This document shows positions 29,449 through 38,268 of a stretch of DNA of 48,264 nt, in pieces. The position numbers were made by a program, and so were the translations under genes. Within the stretch, counting starts at the first letter, position 1; the number at the start of each line of letters is the position of its first letter. The stretch covers positions 1-48,264 of the forward strand of contig CAZTFP010000010.1 in the NCBI GenBank assembly GCA_964613015.1. The letters run 5' to 3'. This DNA comes from CAJBLF01 sp964613015. Its GTDB lineage: Bacteria > Patescibacteriota > Gracilibacteria > Absconditabacterales > Absconditicoccaceae. The notes under the pieces are model-generated. The model was not told where the DNA came from. It was given only the letters and a program-made list of their open reading frames with translations, and did not search any database.

Positions 29449-31107
29449 ATGAAAAATGTACAAAAAAATGCATTGATTTCCGTGTATAATAAAAACGGAA
29501 TTGTAGAATTTGTTCAAGGATTAATCATTCTTGGTTACAAAATTTTTTCTTCAGGTGGTACTGCAAAAAAGCTTATGGAAGCTGGCATTGAAGTGACTGA
29601 TGTCGCGACACTTGTTGGTGGAGGAGCAATCCTTGGTCATCGTGTAGTCACTATTTCCCGTGAATTACATGCAGGTCTTTTAGCTAATAAACTTAGCGAA
29701 ACTGATATGCAGGAATTACAGGAACTTGGACTCCATTGTTTTGACCTGGTATGCGTTGATTGTTATCCACTCAAGGAAGAAGTTGTTAATCCAAGTGCAA
29801 CACTTGAATCAGTCATAGAAAAAACTGATATCGGTGGTCCTTTGATGATTCGTTCTGGTGCTAAAGGTAATAGGATAGTGGTATGTGATTTCCGGGATCG
29901 TATGGCTGTTCTTGAATGGCTCAAAGCCGGTTGTCCTGATGAAGAAACATTTATCAATGGTCTTGCTGCAAAAGCTGAAGCTTATGTATCTGCCTATGTA
30001 CTCACTTCTGCAATGTATCGTGGAAATGGGAAATACTATGGTTTCATCGGTGAAAAAACTCATGATCTTCGTTATGGAGAAAATCCATGGCAAAAATCAC
30101 TTGGACTTTTCGAAACTTTTGGTGGTAGCAATGATCCACTTGCTCTGAGCAAATTCAAAGTGATATCTGGACAATTCGGACATGTCAATTGGATTGATTT
30201 GGATCGTAAATTACAAACCATGACTCACATTATGGCCGGGTATTACAAAAATCGTTTATGGCAGGACATGGGAATAGGAACCACATCAGGAAAGGAACCC
30301 TGTATAGCATTAGGAGTGAAACACGGTAATTGTTGTGGTGCTGCTCTTGCAAGTACTTCCATCCAGGCTTTGGCAGATATGATTGATGGAAATCATTTAA
30401 GTATTTTTGGGGGAGCTGTTATAACCAATTTCCCTGTTACCAAAGAACTTGCTGAAATGCTTATACATTTTCATTCAGGTTCTGGTAAAAGACTTTTGGA
30501 TGTAATTGTAGCACCAAGTATCACCGAAGAAGCATTGGAAGTTCTTAAGCGAAAAAATGATGCTTGTAAGATGGCAGTCAATCCTGCTTTAGAACATCTT
30601 GGACCCGATTGTTTGGATAAAGAACCTCTCATGAGAAAAGTACGTGGTGGTGTTCTTGTCCAACAGAACTATGATTTCGTTCTTGATTTGGATGCTGATC
30701 ATGTAAAAAGGTATGCTTCTATTCCAAAATGTTTTGGTCAGGAAAAGATTGATACTGTTCTTGCTTGGGCCGTTTGTGCTACGAGCAATTCGAATACTAT
30801 CACCTTGGTGAAAAATGGAATGCTGATAGGAAATGGTGTCGGACAACAGGATCGTAAAGAATGTTGTGAGCTTGCTATCAAACGTGCTCAAGAAGCTGGT
30901 CATCTTACCAAAGGTGGTGTAGCATGTAGTGATTCTTTCTTTCCGTTTCCTGACGGACCTGAAACACTTATTGCTGCCGGTGTAAAAAACATTTTCTCAT
31001 TAAGCGGTTCAGTCAATGATAAATTAACGATTGCTCTATGTGAAAAAGAAAATATTTCACTGACGTTGATACCAAATACTGAAGGCCGAATGTTTTTTGG
31101 TCATTAA
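29449..31107 (+). CDS. purH: Bifunctional AICAR transformylase/IMP cyclohydrolase
   Basis: 552 aa. N-terminal IMP cyclohydrolase (ALISVYNKNGIVEF, SSGGTAKKL, GPLMIRSGAKG) joined to the formyltransferase by RYGENPWQ (usually RYGENPHQ); the formyltransferase has GVKHGNCCGA (usually KHxNPCG), SDSFFPFPDG and a C-terminal GRMFFGH (usually MRHFRH-like). Together with PurB it turns SAICAR into IMP, using 10-formyl-THF that FolD can supply. Several signature positions differ (NCCG for NPCG, NPWQ for NPHQ), so activity should be tested, but the catalytic Lys-His of KH is present. No TGA glycine in 552 codons. Confidence 0.93.
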   Translation: MKNVQKNALISVYNKNGIVEFVQGLIILGYKIFSSGGTAKKLMEAGIEVTDVATLVGGGAILGHRVVTISRELHAGLLANKLSETDMQELQELGLHCFDLVCVDCYPLKEEVVNPSATLESVIEKTDIGGPLMIRSGAKGNRIVVCDFRDRMAVLEWLKAGCPDEETFINGLAAKAEAYVSAYVLTSAMYRGNGKYYGFIGEKTHDLRYGENPWQKSLGLFETFGGSNDPLALSKFKVISGQFGHVNWIDLDRKLQTMTHIMAGYYKNRLWQDMGIGTTSGKEPCIALGVKHGNCCGAALASTSIQALADMIDGNHLSIFGGAVITNFPVTKELAEMLIHFHSGSGKRLLDVIVAPSITEEALEVLKRKNDACKMAVNPALEHLGPDCLDKEPLMRKVRGGVLVQQNYDFVLDLDADHVKRYASIPKCFGQEKIDTVLAWAVCATSNSNTITLVKNGMLIGNGVGQQDRKECCELAIKRAQEAGHLTKGGVACSDSFFPFPDGPETLIAAGVKNIFSLSGSVNDKLTIALCEKENISLTLIPNTEGRMFFGH

Positions 31108-31130
31108 GATAATTATTTTTTGGTCTTTCT

Positions 31131-31158
31131 ATCCGGGCTTATTGTCCCGGATTTTTTT
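31131..31158 (+). terminator. Terminator of purH
   Basis: ATCCGGG (31131-31137) with CCCGGAT (31146-31152), followed by seven T. Confidence 0.85.
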
Positions 31159-31246
31159 AATTGAGATGCAATAAAAAGCTGAAATGAAATGAAGTTTTTT
31201 ATGACGTCGAAATTATATACTTTTATTTCAAAATATATTAATACAA

Positions 31247-31277
31247 AAAAACTCTCCGTGTATTTCGAAGAGTTTTT
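31247..31277. terminator. Terminator of the gene at 31315
   Basis: AAAAACTCT (31247-31255) with AGAGTTTTT (31269-31277); the A/T flanks let it work in both directions between the convergent purH and 31315 genes. Confidence 0.7.
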
Positions 31278-31314
31278 CCCCCATTTATGTAAGTCCTAAT
31301 TGCTTGTTTGGTAA

Positions 31315-31878
31315 CTATAATTTTCCCATCAAATCTTCCATCTTTCCTGCTTGTTCCGTTTTAGCTTTTTGTGATAATTCATCTCTATCGATGGTTTGTA
31401 TTACTGCTTGCCATCTTTTGAGTCTCATCTCTCTTTCTTGATCGATGGTGTTTTTCTCGTTTTCATCTTCAGCTTTGAGTGCATGGAGGTTCATCTGTTC
31501 TTCGATGTAAATTTCATATAATCTGAGAATTTGAAATGATCGTAATTCAGATACTGTTTTTACTACACTTTGATCTCAACTTTTGACTGCTATGTATAAT
31601 TCTTTTTCTTCTTTCTTTTCTTCTTTTTTGAGTTCATAATCACTACTAAAAGATCATATTACTAATTGTTCCAAGAGATCTCGATCAAAATCATTTTTAA
31701 GTTCTTCTGGAGTTTCATACGGTAGTGCCTCAAACTTTGAAAGATATTCGGTGTACCAGATTTGATCTTTGATATCTCCTTGAATGGGGCCAAATAAACT
31801 TTCGTATTTTTCTACGATTTGTTTTTTTTCAGGTTTTTCTCTGAGCTCTTCTACAAATGCTTGAAAATCAAATAGCAT
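31315..31878 (-). CDS. Hypothetical helical cytoplasmic protein
   Basis: 187 aa, not recognised. Highly charged and helical throughout, with long stretches compatible with coiled coil (LKKEEKKEEKELYIAVKSG; EIYIEEQMNLHALKAEDENE), and a final KMEDLMGKL. Two TGA glycines (near 31651 and 31585) join the standard-code pieces; ends TAG. It starts 81 bases downstream of the Fmt fusion stop in the same direction. Confidence 0.75.
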
Positions 31879-31959
31879 TTTTTTGTTGTATAAATAGTAA
31901 AAATTTATCTTAACTTGCTAGTTAGTTTATGAATATATTATAATAATTCAACATAAAAT

Positions 31960-33732
31960 TTATTTCATATACCCATTCAAGAATTCTTTCCAATTCATTG
32001 CTTTTTTTCCTTCGGGCTTGAGTTGGATGTCGAGTATTGCAGGGTTGAGATTTTTATCTTGAAATACTGGAGCTTCCTCATTACTGTTGTATACTGATTC
32101 ATTGAGCTTTAATGACTCAATGATAACTCTTTTATCATTTATCATAAAATAAATTTTTGGCCAAAGAGAGAATGCACGGTATTTGTTGTAAATCGTTTCG
32201 AGGCTCTCCGTTCGTGGATTTATTAGTCAGGATTCTTTTTCTATTTTTCCACAATAGGTCGCATTATGTTCTTGTTGTTTTACTTCTCCGAGAATTTTTT
32301 TCCCGTATTTTCGTAGGGTATCGTTCAAAAATTTTGGACCTATTTTTTTTATTTCATCTATCAATTCTTTTGTTGTCCAGCTAAATGGTATCGTAAATTT
32401 GAGTACATCAATCATATTTCCTGTGTCCATCGTTGCATCCATTTTCATAATAGTGATTCATGTTTCTTTATCATTATTTAAGAGTGTAGATTGGATAGGT
32501 GAAGCACCGCGATATTTGGGTAATAATGATCCATGGACATTTATTGGAGCAATTCTTGGAATATCCAAAATAGCTTGTGGAATTATCTTTCCATACGCTA
32601 TGACAACCAATAGATCTGGCTTTTTTTCTTTGAGTCGCTCTCCGAATGCTTTCCCTTCTTCTGATTTCTCAGGATTCAATTTTGTCGGAGTATAGATAGA
32701 GAGAATATCTGCCAATATTTCTGGTAACTCTTTGATTCATGCTTTCTCATTGAAGTGTCATTTTCATTCAAATGTTTTTAAGATTGCTTTATCAAAATTG
32801 TTTTTGTAATATTTTTTAGCCGAATCATACGGAATGTACGGATCATTGTCCGAAAGATATATAATATGCTCACCTACTAATCTTTCTAATTTATCCGTGT
32901 CAAATTCTTGTTTCTGATAGTTTTTTAAATGTTCTTTTGCTTCTGCAAAAACAGGTATTTTTTTGGTTAATTCGTCTATATTGTTCTCTCTAAATGCTGG
33001 AGCAACAGAAATTAATTTTGCTACTTTTTTTCCTGTCGTTGTGAGGAAGTGGTTTGCTAATAGACATCCTAAACTATGTCCGATAATTATTGTTTTTTCA
33101 TTTATTTTATCTGCGTAATTTTCTATGATATCATCAAGTTGTTCTTTCAATATTGGTGTGTTCGTGTTTTTGGGAACAGGAGTATATGCTGTTATTCATT
33201 GTGATTCTAGTACAGCTTTTAATCGAGGAAACCGGTTGCTTCTGCCATCTCATCCGAATCCATCTAGAAGTATAACGTTGTTTATGGAGGATGAGGAGAA
33301 TAATTTCTTAGCTTCTGATTTTATAATATTTTCATTCATTTCCATTCATCTTCCTGATGGTTTATCACATTGCGTAACTATTCCTACTACTTCAAATCTT
33401 TTATCATCTGTTAGTTGTTCGAGAAAAGGTACGCCTATAGGCGCTGAGGAAAAGAAAACCACACGATAATGATCAGGGTCGTGTTTTTTGTGCATACTTG
33501 GTGTGCAATGTAAAACCCTATCACTAGCATAAAAAATTCCAGGCCAAAATCCATATCTTTTGAGTACGGTGATACTATATTTGCTACAATGTGGCTCGTG
33601 TGCACATATTCTTCCTTTTAACCAAAAAGACGGCAATCACTTGTCAGGAGAAAGCGTATATTGGTATATGGTAATTATTCGAATTATTGGTTTTGCTAAT
33701 CATTTGTTGATTTTTTTTAGAAAGTTCATCAT
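31960..33732 (-). CDS. YidD-Fmt fusion with nested alpha/beta-hydrolase domain
   Basis: 590 aa in one frame, joined by TGA glycines. Residues 1-88 read as YidD, a membrane-protein insertion factor (IIRIITIYQYTLSPDKGL, ICAHEPHCSKYS, LHCTPSMHKKHDPD). Residues 89-130 start methionyl-tRNA formyltransferase (YRVVFFSSAPIGVPFLEQL, GIVTQCDKPSGRG). At the point of the usual GIPVLQP strand, residues 150-345 are an RBBP9-like hydrolase (VILLDGFGGDGRS, nucleophile GHSLGC at 218-223, SDNDPYIP, GKGHFNE). Fmt then resumes: IYTPTKLNPEK, PDLLVVIAYGKIIPQAILDIPR, the catalytic INVHGSLLPKYRGASPIQ (Asn398, His400) and MDTG (Asp436). Fmt formylates initiator Met-tRNA. Fmt and hydrolase catalytic residues are all present, so each part may work. 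Confidence 0.85.
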
Positions 33733-33758
33733 TGAAATACTATATAAACGGTTGTGAG

Positions 33759-33783
33759 TGTAATTACTTGGTATACAATTACA
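33759..33783. promoter_or_regulatory. Inverted repeat upstream of the YidD-Fmt gene
   Basis: TGTAATT (33759-33765) and AATTACA (33777-33783) around 11 bases, 27 bases upstream of the start. Operator-like; the binding protein is unknown. Confidence 0.35.
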
Positions 33784-33874
33784 AAGATTTTTTTTATTTG
33801 AATTCAAATACCTAAACGATACACTATCTTAGCGATAAAACGCTATTTTTGATGTCTATTATTATTTTAACGAC

Positions 33875-34876
33875 ATGAATCAAAACATCTTCTTATTTAC
33901 GGGGCAGGAGACCTATCTTCTGGATAAAGAACTCTTTAGACGAAAAGAGTGATTTCTTCAAAAATATTGACCAGATAGTGTTTTTTCATTCACTTTAGAC
34001 AATTTGGATATAGCACAGATTAAGCAAGCAATTTATAGTAGTGGATTATTTACTACAAAAAAATTAATCCTTGTTAATTGACTTCCTTTGGATGCTACCA
34101 CTAAACTTTGAGAAGATATTACCAATCAGTTGCAACTATTTGTAGATGTTTTGATTAAATCTGAAGGTAAAATTCCCGATGATTCTTTATTGGTATTTAT
34201 TAGTTCTACGCCCGATAAGAGGCTGAGATTGTATAAATTTTTAGAAAAAAATGCTACAGTCAAAGAGTTTATTCAGCTCAAACACAACGATTTAGAACAG
34301 TTTGTAAAGAGAGAATTGAGTGATTGTATTATAGATCACGCTACTATCCAATATTTTCTCACAAAAGTTTGATCAGATTTATATCGTATTTGGTTTGAAT
34401 GTGATAAGCTCAAAACACGAACTGCCATCAAACATCAAAAACATATAGATGAAACCATGATTGATTTGATTGTCTATGGTCATGTAGAGACTGATTCATT
34501 CGCGCTTTTGAAAACATTGTTTGCTGATAAAATCCAGGCCATAAAAATTTTGGAAAAAATTCAAGATTGATGAGCTGATCGAAATCAGTTTGCCTGAATG
34601 CTTTATCGAGCTTTGAAATTCTATATATTCATGTTAGATTTAGATGAAATGGGTGTCAATGATACCAAAGATATTGCTTCGTTTCTCAAAATGAATCCTT
34701 GGCAGGTTAAGAATGAATATACCAAAATTTGACTATTGAAAGCTAATAAAAAAAATATAGAAAAGTTTTATAGTCAATTAGTGATGCTTGACGCTGGCAT
34801 CAAATCATGAAAATTTCCGGACACGTATTTCTGGTTGGGAATTAAAAAATTGATTAATGAATTATCATACCAATAA
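33875..34876 (+). CDS. holA: DNA polymerase III subunit delta
   Basis: 333 aa. Domain I (FLFTGQETYLLDKELFRRK) matches the HolA N-terminus, and an LILVNGLPLDATTKLGEDI segment the position of the usual LVVV.N; the C-terminal collar domain contains NQFAGMLYRALKFY and NPWQVKNEYTKI, corresponding to HPFVVKK in other HolA proteins. The delta subunit opens the beta clamp in the clamp loader. Several TGA glycines are used. Divergent from the YidD-Fmt gene. Confidence 0.85.
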
Positions 34877-34938
34877 TACTTAGTTATTTTATGATTTATC
34901 TTACCAATAGCTTCGAAATTTTATTTATAGTGTGGTTT

Positions 34939-35529
34939 ATGAAGAAGATAGTAGTTATAGTTATTTTTGTTTTGTTGGGTATCTGAACGGTCAGTGCGGA
35001 TTTATCAGACTGATTATTTTGTTTGATAAAAAAGGATCAAGTAACTATTTCACTCAAACAAACTCAGTGATATTATAAATGTACTGATACTATAGTTTCT
35101 TTGGAACATTTGATTATAGCAACAGCAAAAGATCTTATGAACATACAAACATATATCAATAGAGGTCGTGACCTAGACTATCGAAAAACTATTAAGTTAC
35201 AAAAAAAATCATTATTAGATATATTACAACTTTCTAGAACCACTATTTTGACAAATATGAAAACGTTTGAATCTACACTTATCCAAAAATCGATACAATA
35301 TTTTATTATAAAAATCACTCCTTATACAGTCAAACTTCAAAAATCTTTGGTTACCATCCAAGCATTGACTGGAGTCGTGACGCCAGAGCTTAATTCTTAT
35401 ACACTCTTACTCAAAGCACAAATGGATACTATAGATCAATTGAGTAAGGCTACTACTCAGGTAGAACTTAGTCATTTGCTTACCCAATACGTTTATCTCA
35501 AACAACAAATAGAATGAAAATCTGAATAA
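34939..35529 (+). CDS. Secreted helical protein of unknown function
   Basis: 196 aa with a signal peptide (MKKIVVIVIFVLLGIGTVSA) and a mature part of long helices with heptad character (YRKTIKLQKKSLLDILQLSR; LNSYTLLLKAQMDTIDQL). Four TGA glycines in the first 45 codons plus one near the end. Its end overlaps the start of the next gene (35514) in another frame, suggesting coupling. No family recognised; perhaps an extracellular or periplasmic coiled-coil protein. Confidence 0.7.
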
Positions 35530-36344
35530 TAACTTCAGGATCTGAAACATTAAGTTTGTTCAAATTCCTTTCTCTGTATAATCATGACTATGTTGTGTAT
35601 TATGATTTTTTTCATTGGCCGTACGGTGATAAATTGTTTGATCAATCGTTGGCTTGTGTAGAAAAAGGTATTGAATATCTCACTACACAAGGTGTTGATG
35701 CTATTATTGTTCCTCCTATATATGAATTGTATTTAACTCAAAATTCAAATCTTAGAGCCTGAAGCCAAAAAATTATTCCTTTGTTTACAACATATGTATT
35801 GAAATATTGTTTTACGTATTCACTCGTTGGTAAATTAGGGCTTTTCTGAGATTTTGCTGATATAGAGAAAGCACAAAAACTAGTAGAAAATCTTGCAAAA
35901 CACTATGTACTTCATGCTCATCAAACCGTTATCAAAAAATTTCATTTCCCTTTTGCTTATCGAACCAAAGAAACCCCACTTCGAAAATATTATCTCACAA
36001 GTCTTTCGTATTCTCATATTCTTGTCAATAAAATTATTAAATTTGATCTGAGATATTTTAAGGATGCAATGGTTGATACACTTATTCCTCTCAATTATTG
36101 ATATTTTCACTACCAGACTACGATTACCAAATTTTTAAATTTCAAAAAGATTCGTTTTCATACTTTAGAAATATTGGATACGGTTTTCCAGGGGATTATT
36201 GAATCTAAAAAGAACCAAGAAAAAAAAACATATTCAATAAAAATAGCGTATACGTGAAATAATGAAATTTTACTTAGAGAAAAAAGACTTATTTGGCTTT
36301 TACAAAGAGGTAAATCCCATGAGATTATATGGGAAAAAATTTAG
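35514..36344 (+). CDS. Glutamate racemase-like protein lacking catalytic cysteines
   Basis: 276 aa. The N-terminus (MKIGIITSGSETLSLFKFL, then YYDFFHWPYGDKLFD) follows the MurI pattern IGVFDSGVGGLTVLKEL..YfGDtarvPYG. At the first catalytic position, where MurI has ACNTA, the sequence is VPPIYE; at the second, where MurI has LGCTHYP, it is LNYGYFHY. Both catalytic Cys are absent, so it is probably not a racemase, or has a new role. The similarity is limited to layout and short motifs; the identification is tentative. Several TGA glycines, one at codon 4. It overlaps the previous gene and leads into a chorismate mutase. Confidence 0.55.
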
Positions 36345-36360
36345 ATTTTGTTGTATATTG

Positions 36361-36621
36361 ATGGATAGTTTGGGGTTATTGAGAAAAAAAATTGATGATA
36401 TTGATGGACGTATTATTGATCTTTTTGTAGAAAGATTTTCCATAGTGATTGATATATGAATCTATAAAAAATCTCATCAGCTCTCTACCTTGGATAAGGT
36501 AAGGCGAAAACAGATACTTCAGAAATGTATCATTCAGGGCAAGGAAAAGTGATTATCTAAAACATTTATTGTTGAAATACGAAACATCATCCATAAAGAA
36601 ACTCTAAAAATCCAACAATAA
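36361..36621 (+). CDS. Small AroQ-type chorismate mutase
   Basis: 86 aa, all helical, starting at ATG 36361 (16 bases after the previous stop; a longer in-frame ATG at 36262 overlaps it). LRKKIDDIDGRIIDLFVER is the first helix of AroQ, with the Arg that binds chorismate; the following IYKK gives the Lys, and LDKVRRKQIL the Asp-Arg. The Glu of the usual DxxRE motif is Arg here, an altered active site. It converts chorismate to prephenate if active. No shikimate or Phe/Tyr genes are visible in the window. Two TGA glycines; followed by a terminator. Confidence 0.65.
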
Positions 36622-36651
36622 AAAAACTCCCTATTGATAAGGGAGTTTTTT
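36621..36651. terminator. Terminator between chorismate mutase and lysine-rich gene
   Basis: AAAAAACTCCC (36621-36631) and GGGAGTTTTTT (36641-36651): usable in both directions, for the plus-strand operon and the minus-strand gene at 36665. Confidence 0.85.
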
Positions 36652-36664
36652 GTTCGTTAAAGAA

Positions 36665-36964
36665 TTATTTTTTAACTGCTTTAGCATCTTTTTTAATAAC
36701 TTTTTTTGTTGTTTTAGTGTCTTTTTTATTGCTTATTTTTTTTATATCTTTTTTTATAATATTTCCAATTTTTTTTGCTGTTTTTTTAACGTCTTTTTTT
36801 ATAATATTTCCAATTTTTTTTGCCTTTTCAATATCTTTCTTTATCTCTTTTTTGATTATAATTACATCTTTTTGAAATTCTTTTTTAAGTGTTTTTTTTG
36901 CTTTGTTGACTTTCGTTGTTACTTCTTGTTTGATAGTCTTTTTTTTTGTGATTTTCCCCCCCAT
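36665..36964 (-). CDS. Lysine-rich H1-like DNA-binding protein 1
   Basis: 99 aa, about 40 percent Lys, with repeats of the type KKIGNIIKKDVKKTA and KKIGNIIKKDIKKIS. The regular Lys-rich helix pattern resembles bacterial histone H1-like proteins and suggests non-specific DNA binding. Not homologous at residue level to the neighbour, which has Ala/Val-rich repeats. The plus-strand ORF over this gene is a low-complexity Phe/Leu shadow. Confidence 0.75.
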   Translation of the reverse strand: MGGKITKKKTIKQEVTTKVNKAKKTLKKEFQKDVIIIKKEIKKDIEKAKKIGNIIKKDVKKTAKKIGNIIKKDIKKISNKKDTKTTKKVIKKDAKAVKK

Positions 36965-37006
36965 AAGTGATGTATTAAAAAATAAAATAACGTACTCTAT
37001 ACCAAA

Positions 37007-37034
37007 TGTATACTGTCTTTATATATAATTACAA
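37007..37034 (-). promoter_or_regulatory. Promoter of lysine-rich gene 1
   Basis: TTGTAA (37034-37029), a 16-base spacer, TATACA (37012-37007), 43 bases before the ATG. Confidence 0.4.
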
Positions 37035-37040
37035 GAGTAT

Positions 37041-37077
37041 AAAAAAATCCTCCGTAGTGATTGTGGAGGATTTTTTT
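37041..37077. terminator. Terminator of lysine-rich gene 2
   Basis: ATCCTCC (37047-37053) with GGAGGAT (37065-37071), T-runs on both strands. Confidence 0.8.
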
Positions 37078-37092
37078 ATATTCGATAGAAAA

Positions 37093-37371
37093 TTATTTTT
37101 TGATCTTTACTGCAGCTCGTCCTACCAATTTCTTAACAGCCTTTTTAACTGCTTTTTTAGCAACTTTTTTAGCTACCTTTTTTTTAGCTACTTTTTTTAC
37201 TTTTTTAGCTACTTTCTTAACAGCCTTTTTGACTGCTTTTTTAACAACTTTTTTAGCTACCTTTTTTTTAGCTACCTTTTTAATAGCCTTTTTAGTAACT
37301 TTTTTAACTGCTTTTTTAACAACCTTCTTAACAGCCTTTTTAGCTACTTTTTTAGCAACTTTTTTTGCCAT
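37093..37371 (-). CDS. Lysine-rich H1-like DNA-binding protein 2
   Basis: 92 aa built almost only of Lys, Ala and Val in units such as KKVAKKAVKKVV and AKKKVAKKV, with a short end LVGRAAVKIKK. This is the AKK repeat composition of histone H1-like and HctB-type nucleoid proteins. It probably coats or compacts DNA. One of two adjacent such genes, each with promoter and terminator. Confidence 0.8.
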   Translation of the reverse strand: MAKKVAKKVAKKAVKKVVKKAVKKVTKKAIKKVAKKKVAKKVVKKAVKKAVKKVAKKVKKVAKKKVAKKVAKKAVKKAVKKLVGRAAVKIKK

Positions 37372-37412
37372 TTGTGAGTAATGATAAAAGATAAAAAGAA
37401 ATTAACGTACTA

Positions 37413-37440
37413 AATATATGCTATTTATAGATAAATGCAA
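37413..37440 (-). promoter_or_regulatory. Promoter of lysine-rich gene 2
   Basis: TTGCAT (37440-37435), a 16-base spacer, TATATT (37418-37413), 42 bases before the ATG. Confidence 0.5.
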
Positions 37441-37646
37441 GTACTTTTTTTCAAAAGCAAATCAAAAAAAGGTATATAATATTCTGTGTATTTTTTCTTC
37501 TTTACTACATATTCTCTATCATTTCTCTTGTTGCTCGTATTGCTTTTTTATTTTATAATATTTTGTGTGTATATCTTTTTGGCAGTTTATATCATACAAA
37601 ACTTATTCTATATTTATATTTCTGTATTCTTATTTAATGACTAAGA

Positions 37647-37662
37647 CCCGGGAATTCCCGGG
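37647..37662. terminator. GC-rich palindrome after the gene at 37676
   Basis: CCCGGGAATTCCCGGG, a perfect 16-bp palindrome 14 bases after the stop codon; no T-run follows, so it may terminate by hairpin alone or stabilise the mRNA 3' end. Confidence 0.5.
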
Positions 37663-37675
37663 CCTTCACTTTGGT

Positions 37676-38200
37676 TTAATTTTCGAAATATTCATCAATG
37701 ATGTTGTTACTTTCTTGATGATTTTTTTCGTATTCTGATCTTGTTTTTTGTAGTGCAGCGATTGTTTTTTGCTGCTTTCTGGTTAATCTTTTCGTTCCTA
37801 ACCCTGGTGTTGTATCGTTTAATTTTTTTTCACGATACTCATCGTAGTGGTTTTTCGGTCTCAAAACTTTGGCTACTTGTTTCGCTATTCTCGAGGCCAA
37901 AGCACGAAGCTTTATTAAAAGATTGTCGCTAAATCTTTTAACTTTTTCTTCAAATTCTTCAAAGCGTTTCAGATCTTCAATAAATCCTTTTACACGATAT
38001 TCAATCCAATAGCCAAATGCTTTGATGAATCGTTGTAATTCGTCAGGATTTTCATGTATAAATTCATGGAATCCTTTGGGTGCTTCGTAGAACCATTCTT
38101 TTGTTGTTTCATCATCTTTTACGAGTCTTGGCAGATCACTAGGACATGGTATAACCAAAACTCTTCCTTCGCTAGTCGCGATAATTCTGATTGTTTTCAT
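37676..38200 (-). CDS. Hypothetical basic/helical protein
   Basis: 174 aa when started at ATG 38200 (MKTIRIIATSEGRVLVIPCPS). Two earlier in-frame ATGs (38272, 38236) lie upstream of, or at, the predicted transcript start given by the promoter at 38241-38268, so they are unlikely. The protein begins with a short beta part, continues with a charged helix (IEDLKRFEEFEEKVKRFSD) and a basic stretch (KRLTRKQQKTIAALQKTR). No family recognised; RNA or DNA binding would fit the composition. No TGA glycine. Confidence 0.7.
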   Translation of the reverse strand: MKTIRIIATSEGRVLVIPCPSDLPRLVKDDETTKEWFYEAPKGFHEFIHENPDELQRFIKAFGYWIEYRVKGFIEDLKRFEEFEEKVKRFSDNLLIKLRALASRIAKQVAKVLRPKNHYDEYREKKLNDTTPGLGTKRLTRKQQKTIAALQKTRSEYEKNHQESNNIIDEYFEN

Positions 38201-38240
38201 AGTTGACGATTTATATTGTTTGTTTTTATTTTCCATTTTT

Positions 38241-38268
38241 CTTATATGTATATTGCTATAAAAGTCAA
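38241..38268 (-). promoter_or_regulatory. Sigma-70 promoter of the gene at 37676
   Basis: TTGACT (38268-38263), a 16-base spacer, TATAAG (38246-38241). Its position selects the start codon at 38200. Confidence 0.55.

Larger units (their letters stand above)
37372..37675. other. 304-base AT-rich intergenic region
   Basis: No credible ORF. Contains the promoter of lysine-rich gene 2 at its left end and a GC-rich palindrome at 37647-37662 at its right end; the middle is T-rich. Confidence 0.5.

Noticed and set aside
37093..37371. Tandem DNA repeats or CRISPR-like array in the lysine-rich region
   Set aside because: The repetition follows from AAA/GCT/GTT codons of a Lys-Ala-Val protein; there are no regular spacers.
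36650..37381. Plus-strand ORFs of Phe/Leu/Cys-rich proteins
   Set aside because: They are the antisense of the AAA/AAG-rich lysine-rich genes; the minus strand has promoters, terminators and a biologically sensible composition.
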